Shown: positions 27,337 to 36,052, counted from the stretch's first letter. The stretch: 64,000 nt of DNA from Pseudoduganella aquatica (GCF_009857595.1 NZ_WWCU01000016.1:62001-126000), one strand, 5' to 3'. The notes: generated by a model from the sequence alone, not told the origin. Translations and numbers: made by a program.

Positions 27337-29217
27337 TTAGTCCGGCTCGGCGCTGTAGGTCCAGTCCAGCGACCCGAGCGAGTCGGAGAACAAGCTCTCG
27401 TAGCCCACATGCGGTCCGCGCAGGAAGGCCTTGCCGTCCTTGGGCGCCATCTGGCTGGCCGGCGGCGCGCCTTCTTTCAGCGGCATGCTGCGCACCAGCG
27501 TCTCGCCCGAGACCATCTCGATCTTGCAGGCGGCCAGGCCGTTCGCGGCCAGCTTCTGCTTGCGCAGCTCGTCGATCTGCGCGCGCCGCACCAGCTGCTG
27601 CGATTCGGCCGCCTTCATCTTCTGTAGCAGGTGGCCCACCGTCTTGAGCTGCGGCTCCACTGCGGCGGCCATCTTCTTGAGCTGCGGGGCCTGCTCCGGC
27701 GTCAGCGTCAGCTCGCCCTTGCGCATCTGCGCGGTCAGGGTCATGTAGCCGCGCACCTGCGGGATGGAGGTAATCTGCTCCGCTTCCTCCTTGAACTGCT
27801 GGCGCAGGTGTTCCAGCGCGTCGATCTTGGCGTTCAGCTCCGCGATCTCGCCGTTGATCGGCCCCATGTCCGGCACCTGCACCAGCACCAGCATTTCGCT
27901 CTGCTTGCGCGGGCCGGCGCTTTCAATCACGACGGAGCGCGCGGCCACGGCGCAGCCTTCCGCCAGGCCTATCTTCACTTCGTCGGCCAGGATCTCGCAG
28001 TTCGACGCTTCCTCGATAATGACGCGGGTGCCGACAATCACGCAGCTCTCGGCCCGTCCCGCGATCTTGATTTCGCCGTCGCGCGTGTGCAGCGTGGAGC
28101 CGGAGGCGACGCCCTTGACGCGGATGTCGCCCTTGACGTTGTAGGCGCTGCCGCCCACCAGGTTGGCGCCGAGCACGATGGTGCCGCCGGTGGAGTTGAT
28201 GTGGCCGAACACATTGCCGCGTATGGTGATGTCGCTGCCATCCACCGCGCGCATTTCCTGCACGTCGCCGAACTCCTCGAAGGCGCCGGCCAGCGCCAGG
28301 TTGCCCGTGGTGCGCCCGCTCACGCCTTCGCGGCTGACGATTTTGTCGCGCACGGCGATCTTGCCGCTCTTGGTGTCCACATCGAGGAAACCGTCCTCCA
28401 CCGCCACCAGGAATTCGCCTTCCGGCGTGCGTTCGATTTCGGTGCCCTCGCCCACCCAGCGGCGGAAGTCCAGGTCGCCCGGCGGCTGCGGCAGCAGCGC
28501 CGTGCCGCCCATTTCCAGGCCCTGCGCGCCGGTCTCGCCCGGCACCTTCTTCAGCAGGCGCATGCCCTTGCGGATTTGCGGGAAGCGGTTCTGGAAACTG
28601 TGCAGGTCCACGCGCCCGTCCGCCTTTTCGCGCGGCGCGTCGCTGCGGCGCAAATCCTGCGACACCTCGATCACGTGCGCGTCGATGCTCTTGCCCGGCT
28701 CCAGGCGGCGCGCCACCGTGCTGCGGTCGCCGCGCGCGGCGGCGATGGCGGCCTTCACGTTATTGGCGTCGATACCGAAGCGGATGCCCTTGACCCACAT
28801 GTCGGCCACGAATTCGTCGAAGTCCAGCTTGACGGGCCGCTCGGGAATAACGGTGCCGTCCGGCAGAACCATCTCCTCAATGAACAGCGGCTCGAACACA
28901 TACTCGGCGATCTCCTTGCCCATTTTGACGGCGCGGTACAGCGCGCGGCGCTGGGGATCGAACATGCGCACCACGTCGGCGATGCGTATCAGCGCTTCGC
29001 CCGGCGGACCGGGCGGCAGCGGCGGGCCGATATTGAACAGGGCCTTGATGAAGACGGCGTAGTCCAGCCCGGAGAGGAAGGCGCCGGCCTGGAAAATCTG
29101 GTTGATCGCCACCACGAACACCGGCCCTTGCAAGGAGGCGTCCAGATACACGCCGTCCGGGCGCTGGATAACGCCATGGGGCAGTGCTGAAGCGGCTTGA
29201 TCTGCTTTGTCTACCAC
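27337..29217 (-). CDS. FapA family (DUF342) polymer-like protein, upstream copy
   Basis: 626 residues from GTG 29217, chosen because GGGAGGAAG stands 4 bases before it; the longer frame to 29283 has no such site. Same architecture as its downstream neighbour: FVADMWVKGIRFGIDA is shared exactly, then GSDITIRGNVFGHI, GGSAYNVKGDIRVKGVASGS, SCVIVGTRVIIEEASNCEIL, then a coiled coil. The equal length and the shared blocks indicate tandem duplication. A 16-bp hairpin lies just upstream of the ribosome site. Confidence 0.8.
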   Translation of the reverse strand: MVDKADQAASALPHGVIQRPDGVYLDASLQGPVFVVAINQIFQAGAFLSGLDYAVFIKALFNIGPPLPPGPPGEALIRIADVVRMFDPQRRALYRAVKMGKEIAEYVFEPLFIEEMVLPDGTVIPERPVKLDFDEFVADMWVKGIRFGIDANNVKAAIAAARGDRSTVARRLEPGKSIDAHVIEVSQDLRRSDAPREKADGRVDLHSFQNRFPQIRKGMRLLKKVPGETGAQGLEMGGTALLPQPPGDLDFRRWVGEGTEIERTPEGEFLVAVEDGFLDVDTKSGKIAVRDKIVSREGVSGRTTGNLALAGAFEEFGDVQEMRAVDGSDITIRGNVFGHINSTGGTIVLGANLVGGSAYNVKGDIRVKGVASGSTLHTRDGEIKIAGRAESCVIVGTRVIIEEASNCEILADEVKIGLAEGCAVAARSVVIESAGPRKQSEMLVLVQVPDMGPINGEIAELNAKIDALEHLRQQFKEEAEQITSIPQVRGYMTLTAQMRKGELTLTPEQAPQLKKMAAAVEPQLKTVGHLLQKMKAAESQQLVRRAQIDELRKQKLAANGLAACKIEMVSGETLVRSMPLKEGAPPASQMAPKDGKAFLRGPHVGYESLFSDSLGSLDWTYSAEPD

Positions 29218-29240
29218 AAACTTCCTCCCGACATACGGCA

Positions 29241-29276
29241 AATGCCGGCGCCGTGTTGGACACGGCTGCCGGCATT
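29241..29276 (-). promoter_or_regulatory. Strong hairpin in the leader of the DUF342 pair
   Basis: Left arm 29241-29256 and right arm 29260-29276 pair over 16 bp with one bulged base (29267) and a 3-base loop. It ends 24 bases from the GTG start and about 10 bases from the ribosome site on the minus strand. No T-run follows it in either direction, so it is not a standard terminator; it may stabilise or regulate the messenger. Confidence 0.45.
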
Positions 29277-29374
29277 CTTGCAAGTAACCAATGTTACACG
29301 CAAGCCAAGAATAACAGGGAATTTTCGGTGCAGTGATGCGTCTATGCTACGCCTGTGCGTAACATTGCGCCAGA

Positions 29375-29752
29375 TCAACGACGCGGTGGTATAGCGTAGA
29401 CTTCGGCGCCGGCTTCGTTGATCTGGCGGCGCAAGTCGCGGCGCTCGTCAGCCGTCATGCGTCCCACACGGCGCGTCGCCTCAGCGTTGTTGGTGCTATC
29501 CTGCAGGATACGGCGATGCGCTTCTTCGCGCTGGCCGAAACCGCGCTCGTCGCGCTCCCGGCTTTGATCACGGTTCTGGCCTTCGCCGCGTGCGCGCTCT
29601 TCCTTGCGTTGGGGAGGATTGTTTTCAGGGCCGGAAGCCCAGGCGGGCAACACCGAACCCAGCAGCGTACAGGCGGCCAGCGCTCCCACGGAAGCGCGGA
29701 CCAGCCTGGACGCCAGGGACGCCGCCTTCAGTTTGTCGGGATGCTTGTTCAT
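29375..29752 (-). CDS. Small secreted protein of unknown function, Arg/Glu-rich
   Basis: 125 residues from MNKHPDKLKAA (an earlier in-frame start lacks support). A membrane-targeting signal at about 18-40 (GALAACTLLGSVLPAWASG) is followed by a low-complexity stretch of Arg, Glu, Gln, Asp and a short conserved-looking end RMTADERRDLRRQINEAGAEVY, a pattern seen in small periplasmic proteins of betaproteobacteria. Divergent from the OmpR-type regulator 170 bases away, which may control it. Confidence 0.65.
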   Translation of the reverse strand: MNKHPDKLKAASLASRLVRASVGALAACTLLGSVLPAWASGPENNPPQRKEERARGEGQNRDQSRERDERGFGQREEAHRRILQDSTNNAEATRRVGRMTADERRDLRRQINEAGAEVYAIPPRR

Positions 29753-29922
29753 GGAATTCCTCTGTAGCTTTACTGCCATGGCAACCAGTGTATGGACATT
29801 TCTCCCAGGAGGTAAGACCAATTGGGTAAAGTTTGTAACAGTTTGTAATGGGTTGGCAATGACATTTGCCTACGGCGAATATGACGTTACCATAGCAACA
29901 TAATTAAGACAATTCTGACAGC

Positions 29923-30702
29923 ATGACAACTATGACTTCGACCGAAAACAGCAACACCTCGAACAGCGGCGCGAACAGCGGCGGCCACCAGGCCAAGATC
30001 ATGGTGGTGGACGACGACGTCCGCCTGCGCGACCTGCTGCGCCGCTACCTGACGGAGCAAGGCTTCAACGTCTTCACGGCGGAAAACGCCACGGCGATGA
30101 ACAAGCTGTGGCTGCGCGAGCGCTACGACCTGCTGGTGCTCGACCTGATGCTGCCGGGCGAGGACGGCCTGTCGATCTGCCGCCGCCTGCGCGGCGCCGG
30201 CGACCAGACGCCCATCATCATGCTGACCGCAAAAGGCGAGGACGTGGACCGCATCGTCGGCCTGGAAATGGGCGCGGACGACTACCTGCCCAAGCCCTTC
30301 AACCCGCGCGAACTGGTGGCCCGCATCGGCGCCGTGCTGCGCCGCAAGCAGCCCGACGAAATTCCGGGCGCGCCGTCCGAAACCCCGCAGACCTTCGAGT
30401 TCGGCCAGTTCGTGCTGGACCTGGGCACGCGCACGCTGAAAAAGAGCGGCGAGACCGTGCCGCTGACCACCGGCGAGTTCTCGGTGCTCAAGGTGTTTGC
30501 GCGCCATGCGCGCCAGCCGCTCTCGCGCGAGAAGCTGATGGAACTGGCGCGCGGCCGCGAGTACGAAGTGTTCGACCGCAGCCTGGACGTGCAGATTTCG
30601 CGCCTGCGCAAGCTGATCGAACCCGACCCTTCCAGCCCGCTGTACATCCAGACCGTGTGGGGCCTGGGCTATGTCTTCATTCCGGAGGGCCAGCCACGCT
30701 AG
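29923..30702 (+). CDS. OmpR-family response regulator (RisA/OmpR-like)
   Basis: 259 residues. Receiver domain at about 25-140 (MVVDDDVRLRDLLRRYL, phosphoacceptor in LLVLDLMLPGEDG, MLTAKGED, DDYLPKPF) and winged-helix DNA-binding domain at 160-257 (LTTGEFSVLKVFARHARQPL, DRSLDVQISRLRKLIE, TVWGLGYVFIP). The N-terminus has an Asn/Ser/Gly-rich extension. It pairs with the sensor kinase 20 bases downstream; the pair resembles OmpR/EnvZ and the RisA/RisS system, which sense envelope or osmotic conditions. Confidence 0.92.
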   Translation: MTTMTSTENSNTSNSGANSGGHQAKIMVVDDDVRLRDLLRRYLTEQGFNVFTAENATAMNKLWLRERYDLLVLDLMLPGEDGLSICRRLRGAGDQTPIIMLTAKGEDVDRIVGLEMGADDYLPKPFNPRELVARIGAVLRRKQPDEIPGAPSETPQTFEFGQFVLDLGTRTLKKSGETVPLTTGEFSVLKVFARHARQPLSREKLMELARGREYEVFDRSLDVQISRLRKLIEPDPSSPLYIQTVWGLGYVFIPEGQPR

Positions 30703-30722
30703 CCCGCGCCCGGTAGCGCCGC

Positions 30723-32081
30723 ATGAAATTGCTACGCCCCTTCCAACTGGCCTCGCTCAAGAGCGGGCTGTTCTGGCGCACCTTTCTGCTGATGGGCGTG
30801 CTCACCACGCTCAGCATCTCGGCCTGGGTCGGCCTGGTGAGCATGCTGCAGCGCGAGCCGCAGGTGCAGCAGATCTCGGCCCAGGTCATCTCGGTCGTCA
30901 CCATCACCCACGCCGCCCTCACCCACTCGGCGCCGGAACTGCGGCGCGAACTGCTGTTCGAGCTGGTGTCCAACGAGGGCATCCGCGTGTTCACGCTGGA
31001 GGACGACGACGACGTGGAGCCGCCGCCCGCCAATGCCCTGATGCCCGATATCGAAGCGCTGGTGAAAGCCAAGCTGGGCGCCGACACGCGCTTTTCGCGC
31101 AGCGTGAACGGCATGCCCGGCTTCTGGGTCAGCTTCAACATCGGCGAGGACCGCTACTGGCTGATGCTGGAGCGCGAACGCATCCACGGCATGTCCGGGG
31201 TGCAGTGGCTGGGCTGGGCCAGCGTGGTGTCGGTCGCCTCGCTGCTGGGCGCGGCGCTGATCTCCGGCCTGATCAACCGCCCGCTGGCGCGCCTGACCGT
31301 GGCCACGCGCGAGCTGGCCGAAGGCCGCCGTCCGGACAAGCTGCCGGAAAAAGGCCCGGCCGAAATCATCCAGGCCAACCGCAGTTTCAACCAGATGGTG
31401 GAGGACCTGCAGCAGGTGGAGTCCGACCGCGCCGTGATCCTGGCCGGCATTTCGCACGACCTGCGCACGCCGCTGGCGCGCATGCAGCTGGAAGTGGAGA
31501 TGGCCAAGCTGTCGGACGAGGCGCGCGAGGGCATCCAGTCCGACATCGCGCAGATGGACGCCATCATCGGCCAGTTCCTGGACTACGCCAAGCCGACCGA
31601 ATCGTCCACCTTCACCACGGTGGACATGACGGCGCTGCTGGCCGAGACCGCGCACGAGGCCGGGCGCATGCCGGATGTGCGCATCCACACCGACATCACC
31701 GACAACGCCACCGTGCTGGGCAACCCGACGGACCTGAAGCGGGTGCTGAACAACCTGGTGGAAAACGCGCGCCGCTACGGCAAGACGCCGGGCGCCGACT
31801 ACACCGAGATCGACATCAAGTGCAGCGTGAAGGGCATGCACACCTTCAAGCGCGTGACGATAGAAGTGCAGGACCACGGCCCCGGCGTGCCGGACGAGCA
31901 GATCCAGTCCCTGCTCAAGCCCTTCACGCGCCTGGACAGCGCGCGCGGCCAGGCCAACGGCGCCGGCCTGGGACTGGCCATCGTCGACCGCGTGCTGCTG
32001 CGCCACGGCGCCGAGCTGCAGGTGCGCAACCGCGAAGGCGGCGGCCTGCTGTTCCAGATCACGATGAAAGTGATGGCCTAA
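30723..32081 (+). CDS. Sensor histidine kinase (EnvZ/RisS-like)
   Basis: 452 residues: membrane helix at about 15-38, periplasmic loop to about 160, second helix 160-182, HAMP 183-235 (NRPLARLTVATRELAEGRRP), His box ISHDLRTPLARMQLEVEM (about 245), N box NLVENARRYG, and G boxes DHGPGVPDEQ and GAGLGLAIVDRV. Phosphorylates the OmpR-type regulator encoded just upstream. The stop is followed 25 bases later by a GGDEF gene on the same strand that may be cotranscribed. Confidence 0.92.
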   Translation: MKLLRPFQLASLKSGLFWRTFLLMGVLTTLSISAWVGLVSMLQREPQVQQISAQVISVVTITHAALTHSAPELRRELLFELVSNEGIRVFTLEDDDDVEPPPANALMPDIEALVKAKLGADTRFSRSVNGMPGFWVSFNIGEDRYWLMLERERIHGMSGVQWLGWASVVSVASLLGAALISGLINRPLARLTVATRELAEGRRPDKLPEKGPAEIIQANRSFNQMVEDLQQVESDRAVILAGISHDLRTPLARMQLEVEMAKLSDEAREGIQSDIAQMDAIIGQFLDYAKPTESSTFTTVDMTALLAETAHEAGRMPDVRIHTDITDNATVLGNPTDLKRVLNNLVENARRYGKTPGADYTEIDIKCSVKGMHTFKRVTIEVQDHGPGVPDEQIQSLLKPFTRLDSARGQANGAGLGLAIVDRVLLRHGAELQVRNREGGGLLFQITMKVMA

Positions 32082-32106
32082 AAACGGCGAGTAGATATAA
32101 TTCGGC

Positions 32107-33111
32107 ATGCAAGAAAATATCCTCCCCCGCCCATCGCAGCCCGCCGCGTCGCTGTCCACTTTATCCAGCCGGGTACTCGGCCTGGCCAACCTGGGCCTGG
32201 CGGTGATCGACTCCAAACACCGCATCGTGCTGTGGAACCAGTGGATGGCCAGCCATTCCGGCCTGTCCGCCAGCCGCGTGCAGGGCAGCGAGCTGTTTGA
32301 GCTGTTCGAGGACTTGCGCGGCCAGCGCATCGAGCAGGCCATCCACAGCGCGCTGCAAAACGGCACCGCCGCCAGCCTGCCGCACGGCCTGAACCGCGCG
32401 CCCTTCCCGCTCTACCCCGCCGGCACCTGGGGCGGCGAGCGCATGGAGCAGGCGGTGTCGGTCACGCCGTTCACCGAGGGCAAGGAAAAATACTGCCTGA
32501 TCGAAGTGAGCAACGTGAGCAGCACCATGGGCCGCGAACGCCAGCTGCGGGTGCAGGCCGAGGCGCTGCGCGCGCAATCCTATGTGGACGGCCTGACCGG
32601 CATCGCCAACCGCCGCCACTTCGACGTGGCGCTCAGCCGCGAACTGAAACGCGCCAGCCGCAACGACGCGCCGCTGTCGCTGCTATTGATGGACATCGAT
32701 TCCTTCAAAGCCTATAACGACCACTTCGGCCACCAGCAGGGCGACGCCTGTTTGACCCTGGTGGCGGAAGCCTTCGCGGCCACCCTGCAGCGCCCGGCCG
32801 ACCTGGCGGCGCGCTACGGCGGCGAGGAATTCGCGGCGGTGCTGCCGGACACCGATCTGGCGCAGGCGCAGATCGTGGCCGAAGCCATCCGCGCGCGCGT
32901 GGCCGCGCTCGACGTGCCGCACGCGCCGGCGGCCGTGCACCCCAACGTCACGCTCAGCATCGGCGTGGCCACCTTCGACAAGACGCAGCTGAACGACGCG
33001 GCCGCCATGCTGGGCGCGGCCGACCGCGCGCTCTACGTGGCCAAGAAGGCCGGCCGCAACTGCGTCATCGTCGGCACGCCGCCGGATCAGCCCTCGCCGC
33101 CGGCGGCGTAA
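32107..33111 (+). CDS. PAS-GGDEF diguanylate cyclase
   Basis: 334 residues. PAS domain at about 20-140 (LGLAVIDSKHRIVLWNQWMA). GGDEF domain at about 165-325 with active-site RYGGEEF (about 238) and, five residues before it, the inhibitory I-site RPAD. Both are intact, so c-di-GMP synthesis with product inhibition is expected. Follows the EnvZ-like kinase gene closely. Beyond its stop lies a truncated flavin reductase gene in the opposite direction. Confidence 0.9.
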   Translation: MQENILPRPSQPAASLSTLSSRVLGLANLGLAVIDSKHRIVLWNQWMASHSGLSASRVQGSELFELFEDLRGQRIEQAIHSALQNGTAASLPHGLNRAPFPLYPAGTWGGERMEQAVSVTPFTEGKEKYCLIEVSNVSSTMGRERQLRVQAEALRAQSYVDGLTGIANRRHFDVALSRELKRASRNDAPLSLLLMDIDSFKAYNDHFGHQQGDACLTLVAEAFAATLQRPADLAARYGGEEFAAVLPDTDLAQAQIVAEAIRARVAALDVPHAPAAVHPNVTLSIGVATFDKTQLNDAAAMLGAADRALYVAKKAGRNCVIVGTPPDQPSPPAA

Positions 33112-33123
33112 GCTTCGCCTGTT

Positions 33124-33465
33124 GCAGTCATGTCCGGGAATGGCGAACAGGTTTGCGCTGGCGCGCGCCAGTTTGTCGGGCGTGTCGGCCATGCTGTGCG
33201 TGCCCACCGCATGCGTCAGGCGCAGTTGCGCCACGGTGGGCACCTAGATGGCGAACATGCCGCTCCCATCCACCAGCGCGCGCGTGGCGGCGGTCTTGTC
33301 CAGCACCACCGTCAGCTTGGGCGGCGAGAAATCCAGCGCGCAGGCCCACGCTGCGGCCATCACGTTGTCCACGCCGCCATGGCGCGCGGACACCAGCACG
33401 GTCGGGCCGTGGTTGATCAGGCGGTAGGCTTTTTCCAGCGCCACCTGGGCGATATGCTTATCCAA
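33124..33465 (-). pseudogene. Flavin reductase-like gene, broken by an internal amber stop and 3' loss
   Basis: Starting from a TTG at 33465 with AAAGGAG just before it, the frame reads LDKHIAQVALEKAYRLINHG, VLVSARHGGVDNVMAAAWA and GSGMFAI, then TAG at 33244-33246, and goes on in the same frame with VPTVAQLRLTHAVGTHSM and IPGHDC. This is the FMN-binding flavin reductase (DIM6/NTAB) family, which reduces flavin for partner oxygenases. The family usually has Gln at the stop, so CAG became TAG. After PGHDC (33124) similarity ends at the 3' end of the diguanylate cyclase gene, so roughly the last 70 residues are gone. Expected to be inactive. Confidence 0.72.
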
Positions 33466-33610
33466 CTTCACTCCTTTCAAACCAGGCGGTCCGACGCCAC
33501 CACATGGACGCCGGGCGCGGCCCGCCGATCAGCCCCGGACGCACATGCGTCAGCGGCGCGAACAGCTTGGGATGCGGCGGCAAAGGCTGGCGCGACGGCC
33601 AGCTGCAAGA

Positions 33611-33994
33611 TCAGGCCGAGGCCCACTTCCCTTCGTACACGGGATGGCCTTCGTCGATATGCAGCGTGATGCGGACCGGCAGCTTGCCGCTGAGCGGCGC
33701 GAAGTGGGCGTCCACCTGCGCCAGCAGCGCCTTGCCCACCCGCTCCACCAGCGCCGCGTTGCGGCCCGGCGTGATGCGCAGGTTCAGGTAGACGAAAACC
33801 TTGTCCGCCGCGCCGTCCGCCACCGCGTGGTGCGGCGCCGGGTAGGCCAGCACGCGCGTGCCGTTCAGCGGGAAGACGGCATGGCCGCCGTCGTCTTCCA
33901 TCTGCACCAGGGTGCGCGCCAGGCGCGTGCACAGCAACTGCATGTCGCTGTGCGCGTCCAGCGTGCCGCAATAGTCTATGTGTAAGTGGGGCAT
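33611..33994 (-). CDS. 5-carboxymethyl-2-hydroxymuconate isomerase-like protein (tautomerase superfamily)
   Basis: 127 residues starting MPHLHIDYCGTLDAH; the Pro after the initiator Met is the catalytic base in this superfamily. VFVYLNLRITPGRN and LPVRITLHIDEGHPVYE match the HpaF/CHMI group, which isomerises a homoprotocatechuate breakdown product. No other hpa gene is near; the only neighbour is a broken flavin reductase. A LacI-type operator sits directly upstream of the start, so this gene may belong to the uronate regulon instead. About 130 bases of non-coding or remnant DNA follow before the flavin reductase remains. Confidence 0.78.
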   Translation of the reverse strand: MPHLHIDYCGTLDAHSDMQLLCTRLARTLVQMEDDGGHAVFPLNGTRVLAYPAPHHAVADGAADKVFVYLNLRITPGRNAALVERVGKALLAQVDAHFAPLSGKLPVRITLHIDEGHPVYEGKWASA

Positions 33995-33995
33995 A

Positions 33996-34009
33996 GGAAA
34001 ACGTTTAAT
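33996..34009. promoter_or_regulatory. LacI-type operator (site 1)
   Basis: GGAAAACGTTTAAT, centred on the CG typical of LacI-family operators. It shares the 13-base block GGAAAACGTTTAA exactly with the site at 40527-40540. It lies 2 bases upstream of the isomerase ATG and 17 bases beyond the lacI stop. Confidence 0.6.
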
Positions 34010-34026
34010 GAGTTAATGGAAAAAAT

Positions 34027-35019
34027 TCAGTTCCGGTTGGCGGTGGATGCGCGCAGTATCAGCTGCGGCTCGATCCGCGTCAGGCGGTCGGTTGGCGTAC
34101 CGTCGATGGTGGCCAGCAGCTTTTCCATCGCCGCCACGCCCATGCGTTCACTCTGCAGGTCCACCGTGGTGAGCGCAGGCGAGGTGTAATTACCGAACTG
34201 GATATTGTCGAAGCCGGCCACCGAAATATCCGCCGGCAGGCGGAAGCCCAGCGTCTGCGCGGCCTTCATGAAACCCAGCGCCATCAGGTCGTTGTAGCAG
34301 ATCAGCGCTTCGGGATGCTCGGCGCCCAGCATGATGGAGGAGCACATGCGCTCCCCTTCGATGGCGGACGGCGCGCTGCCGTCGTACACGCACAGCTCCA
34401 GGCCATGCGCGGCCAGGCATTCCTTGATGCCGCCCATGCGCTCCTCGTCGCGGCGCGACTTGGAAAAGCCCAGGTAGGCTATGCGGCGGTGGCCCTGCGT
34501 GATCAGGTGGCGCGTCAGCATATAGGCGCCGCGATGGTCGTCGCTGGCCACGGTGGGCAGCTCGAGCTGGCTCAGCCGGCCGAAGAACACCAGCGGGCGG
34601 TCCATTTCCGTCAGCCAGCCGATGTCTTTTTCCTGCATGCGCGAGAACACGATCATGCCGTCCACGCGGCGGCTCAGCGCCTCCAGCAGGGGGCGCTCGC
34701 GTTCCGGGTTTTCTTCGGTATCCACCAGCAGCACGGTATAGCCGTGCGCCTGCGCCACGCGGTTGGCGCCCTTGACGATGCTGGTGAAGTGCGGATTCGT
34801 AATGTCCAGTATCGACAGGCCCACGGTCTTGGTGCGGCCGGTGATCATGGACTGCGCCAGCGGATTCGACCGGTATCCCAGTTCCGCGATCACGCGCTTG
34901 ATGGTGTCCTCCACCGGCGGCGAAAAGCGCTGCGCGCCGTTGACGAATTTGGACACCGTTGCGGTCGATACGCCTGCGGCTGCGGCCACATCGCGGATGG
35001 TGGGGACACTTTTCTTCAT
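34027..35019 (-). CDS. LacI-family transcriptional regulator of the uronate locus
   Basis: 330 residues from MKKSVPTIRDVAAAAGVS; the 21-residue extension to 35082 is not needed. HTH with hinge: DVAAAAGVSTATVSKFVNGA ... SNPLAQSM (1-60). Periplasmic-binding-protein fold follows: VGLSILDITNPHFTSIVKGA, DGMIVFSRMQEKDI, ALICYNDLMALGFM, VAGFDNIQFGNYTSPALTTV. Ligand probably a uronic acid or its derivative. Divergent from udh across 148 bases that contain a perfect operator palindrome, so it likely represses udh and itself, and three further sites in the window. Confidence 0.9.
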   Translation of the reverse strand: MKKSVPTIRDVAAAAGVSTATVSKFVNGAQRFSPPVEDTIKRVIAELGYRSNPLAQSMITGRTKTVGLSILDITNPHFTSIVKGANRVAQAHGYTVLLVDTEENPERERPLLEALSRRVDGMIVFSRMQEKDIGWLTEMDRPLVFFGRLSQLELPTVASDDHRGAYMLTRHLITQGHRRIAYLGFSKSRRDEERMGGIKECLAAHGLELCVYDGSAPSAIEGERMCSSIMLGAEHPEALICYNDLMALGFMKAAQTLGFRLPADISVAGFDNIQFGNYTSPALTTVDLQSERMGVAAMEKLLATIDGTPTDRLTRIEPQLILRASTANRN

Positions 35020-35082
35020 GTGGCGTTTAGTCGCATAACGGAGCAGTACAAGGATGCCGATCTTACCATGCGCTATGGGCAA

Positions 35083-35110
35083 TTGACGTTGCCGGGAAAT
35101 CCGCTATACT
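35083..35110 (+). promoter_or_regulatory. Sigma70-type promoter for udh
   Basis: TTGACG at 35083-35088, a 16-base spacer, and TATACT at 35105-35110. The LacI operator begins one base after the -10 box, so bound repressor would block initiation. Confidence 0.6.
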
Positions 35111-35111
35111 C

Positions 35112-35129
35112 AAGTTAAACGTTTAACTT
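35112..35129. promoter_or_regulatory. LacI-type operator, perfect 18-bp palindrome (site 2)
   Basis: AAGTTAAACGTTTAACTT is identical to its reverse complement and has the central CG of LacI-family sites. It lies between the divergent lacI and udh genes, 38 bases before the udh start. Confidence 0.8.
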
Positions 35130-35167
35130 ACTCTTCTTTTTCCATGTTTTTTACTTAACGGACAACC

Positions 35168-35986
35168 ATGAACCAAGCATCCAGCACCAAACCCTTCAAA
35201 CGCCTGCTGCTCACCGGCGCCGGCGGCGGCCTCGGCACCATGCTGCGCGACCGCATCAAGCCCTGGGCGGACGTGGTGCGCCTGAGCGATATCGGCGATC
35301 TTGGCCCCGCGCGCGAAGGCGAAGAAATCGTCCGCTGCGACCTGGCCGACCGCGCCGCCGTGCTTGGAATGATGGAGGGCGTGGACGCGGTGCTGCACTT
35401 CGGCGGCATTTCGGTGGAGGACAAGTTCGAGCCCATCATGAACGCCAACATCCTCGGCCTGCACCATCTGTACGAAGCGGTGCACAAGTGCGGCGTGAAG
35501 CGCGTCATCTACGCCAGCTCCAGCCACGTGGTGGGCTTCTACCCCACCACCGAACTGGTGGACGCCAGCATGCCGCTGCGCCCGGACGGCTTCTATGGCC
35601 TGAGCAAATGCTTCGGCGAGGCGCTGTCGCGCTACTACTACGACCGCTTCGGCACCGAGACCGTTTGCCTGCGCATCGGTTCCTCCTTCCCCGAGCCGCG
35701 CAACCCGCGCATGATGGTGACCTACCTGGGCTATGACGACCTGGTGGAGCTGATACGCTGCGCGCTGTTCACGCCGCGCGTGGGCCACACCATCACCTTC
35801 GGCGCATCGGACAACGACATCCGCTGGTGGGACAACCGCCACGCCGGCCATATCGGCTACAAGCCCAAGCAAAGCTCGCGCGTCTTCGCGCACAACTTCC
35901 CGGACACCGGCGAGCGCCCCGCCCCGGACGACCTGCCCACCATCTACCAGGGCGGACCTTTCGTCACCAACGGCCCGCAGTACTAA
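35168..35986 (+). CDS. udh: Uronate dehydrogenase
   Basis: 272 residues, short-chain dehydrogenase fold: NAD-binding LLLTGAGGGLGTML (about 12-25), VLHFGGISVEDKFE, IYASSSHVVGFYP (about 108), and the catalytic Tyr-x-x-x-Lys in FYGLSKCFGEALSRYYY (about 136-140). These features are those of Udh (EC 1.1.1.203), which oxidises D-galacturonate or D-glucuronate to the aldarolactone with NAD+. Start ATG 35168 is preceded by an AT-rich leader and the LacI operator. Key cytoplasmic enzyme of the surrounding uronate locus. Confidence 0.88.
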   Translation: MNQASSTKPFKRLLLTGAGGGLGTMLRDRIKPWADVVRLSDIGDLGPAREGEEIVRCDLADRAAVLGMMEGVDAVLHFGGISVEDKFEPIMNANILGLHHLYEAVHKCGVKRVIYASSSHVVGFYPTTELVDASMPLRPDGFYGLSKCFGEALSRYYYDRFGTETVCLRIGSSFPEPRNPRMMVTYLGYDDLVELIRCALFTPRVGHTITFGASDNDIRWWDNRHAGHIGYKPKQSSRVFAHNFPDTGERPAPDDLPTIYQGGPFVTNGPQY

Positions 35987-36001
35987 ACACCGTCAAATAA
36001 A

Positions 36002-36038
36002 AAAAAGGCCAGGCCGGAATATCCGGCCTGGCCTTTTT
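36002..36038. terminator. Bidirectional terminator between udh and the TonB-dependent receptor
   Basis: A perfect 16-bp stem: left arm 36002-36017 starts with five A, right arm 36023-36038 ends with five T, loop AATAT. It lies between convergent stops (35986 and 36053) and has T-runs on both strands. Confidence 0.95.
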
Positions 36039-36052
36039 AACGTGCCGCGTTT

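Noticed and set aside
25656..29190. Long plus-strand frames opposite the DUF342 pair
   Set aside because: The minus-strand proteins show matching repeats and good starts; the plus-strand products are low-complexity.
33477..33971. 164-codon minus-strand frame across the isomerase
   Set aside because: The overlapping frame at 33611-33994 has the tautomerase Pro-1 and family motifs; the other frame has none.
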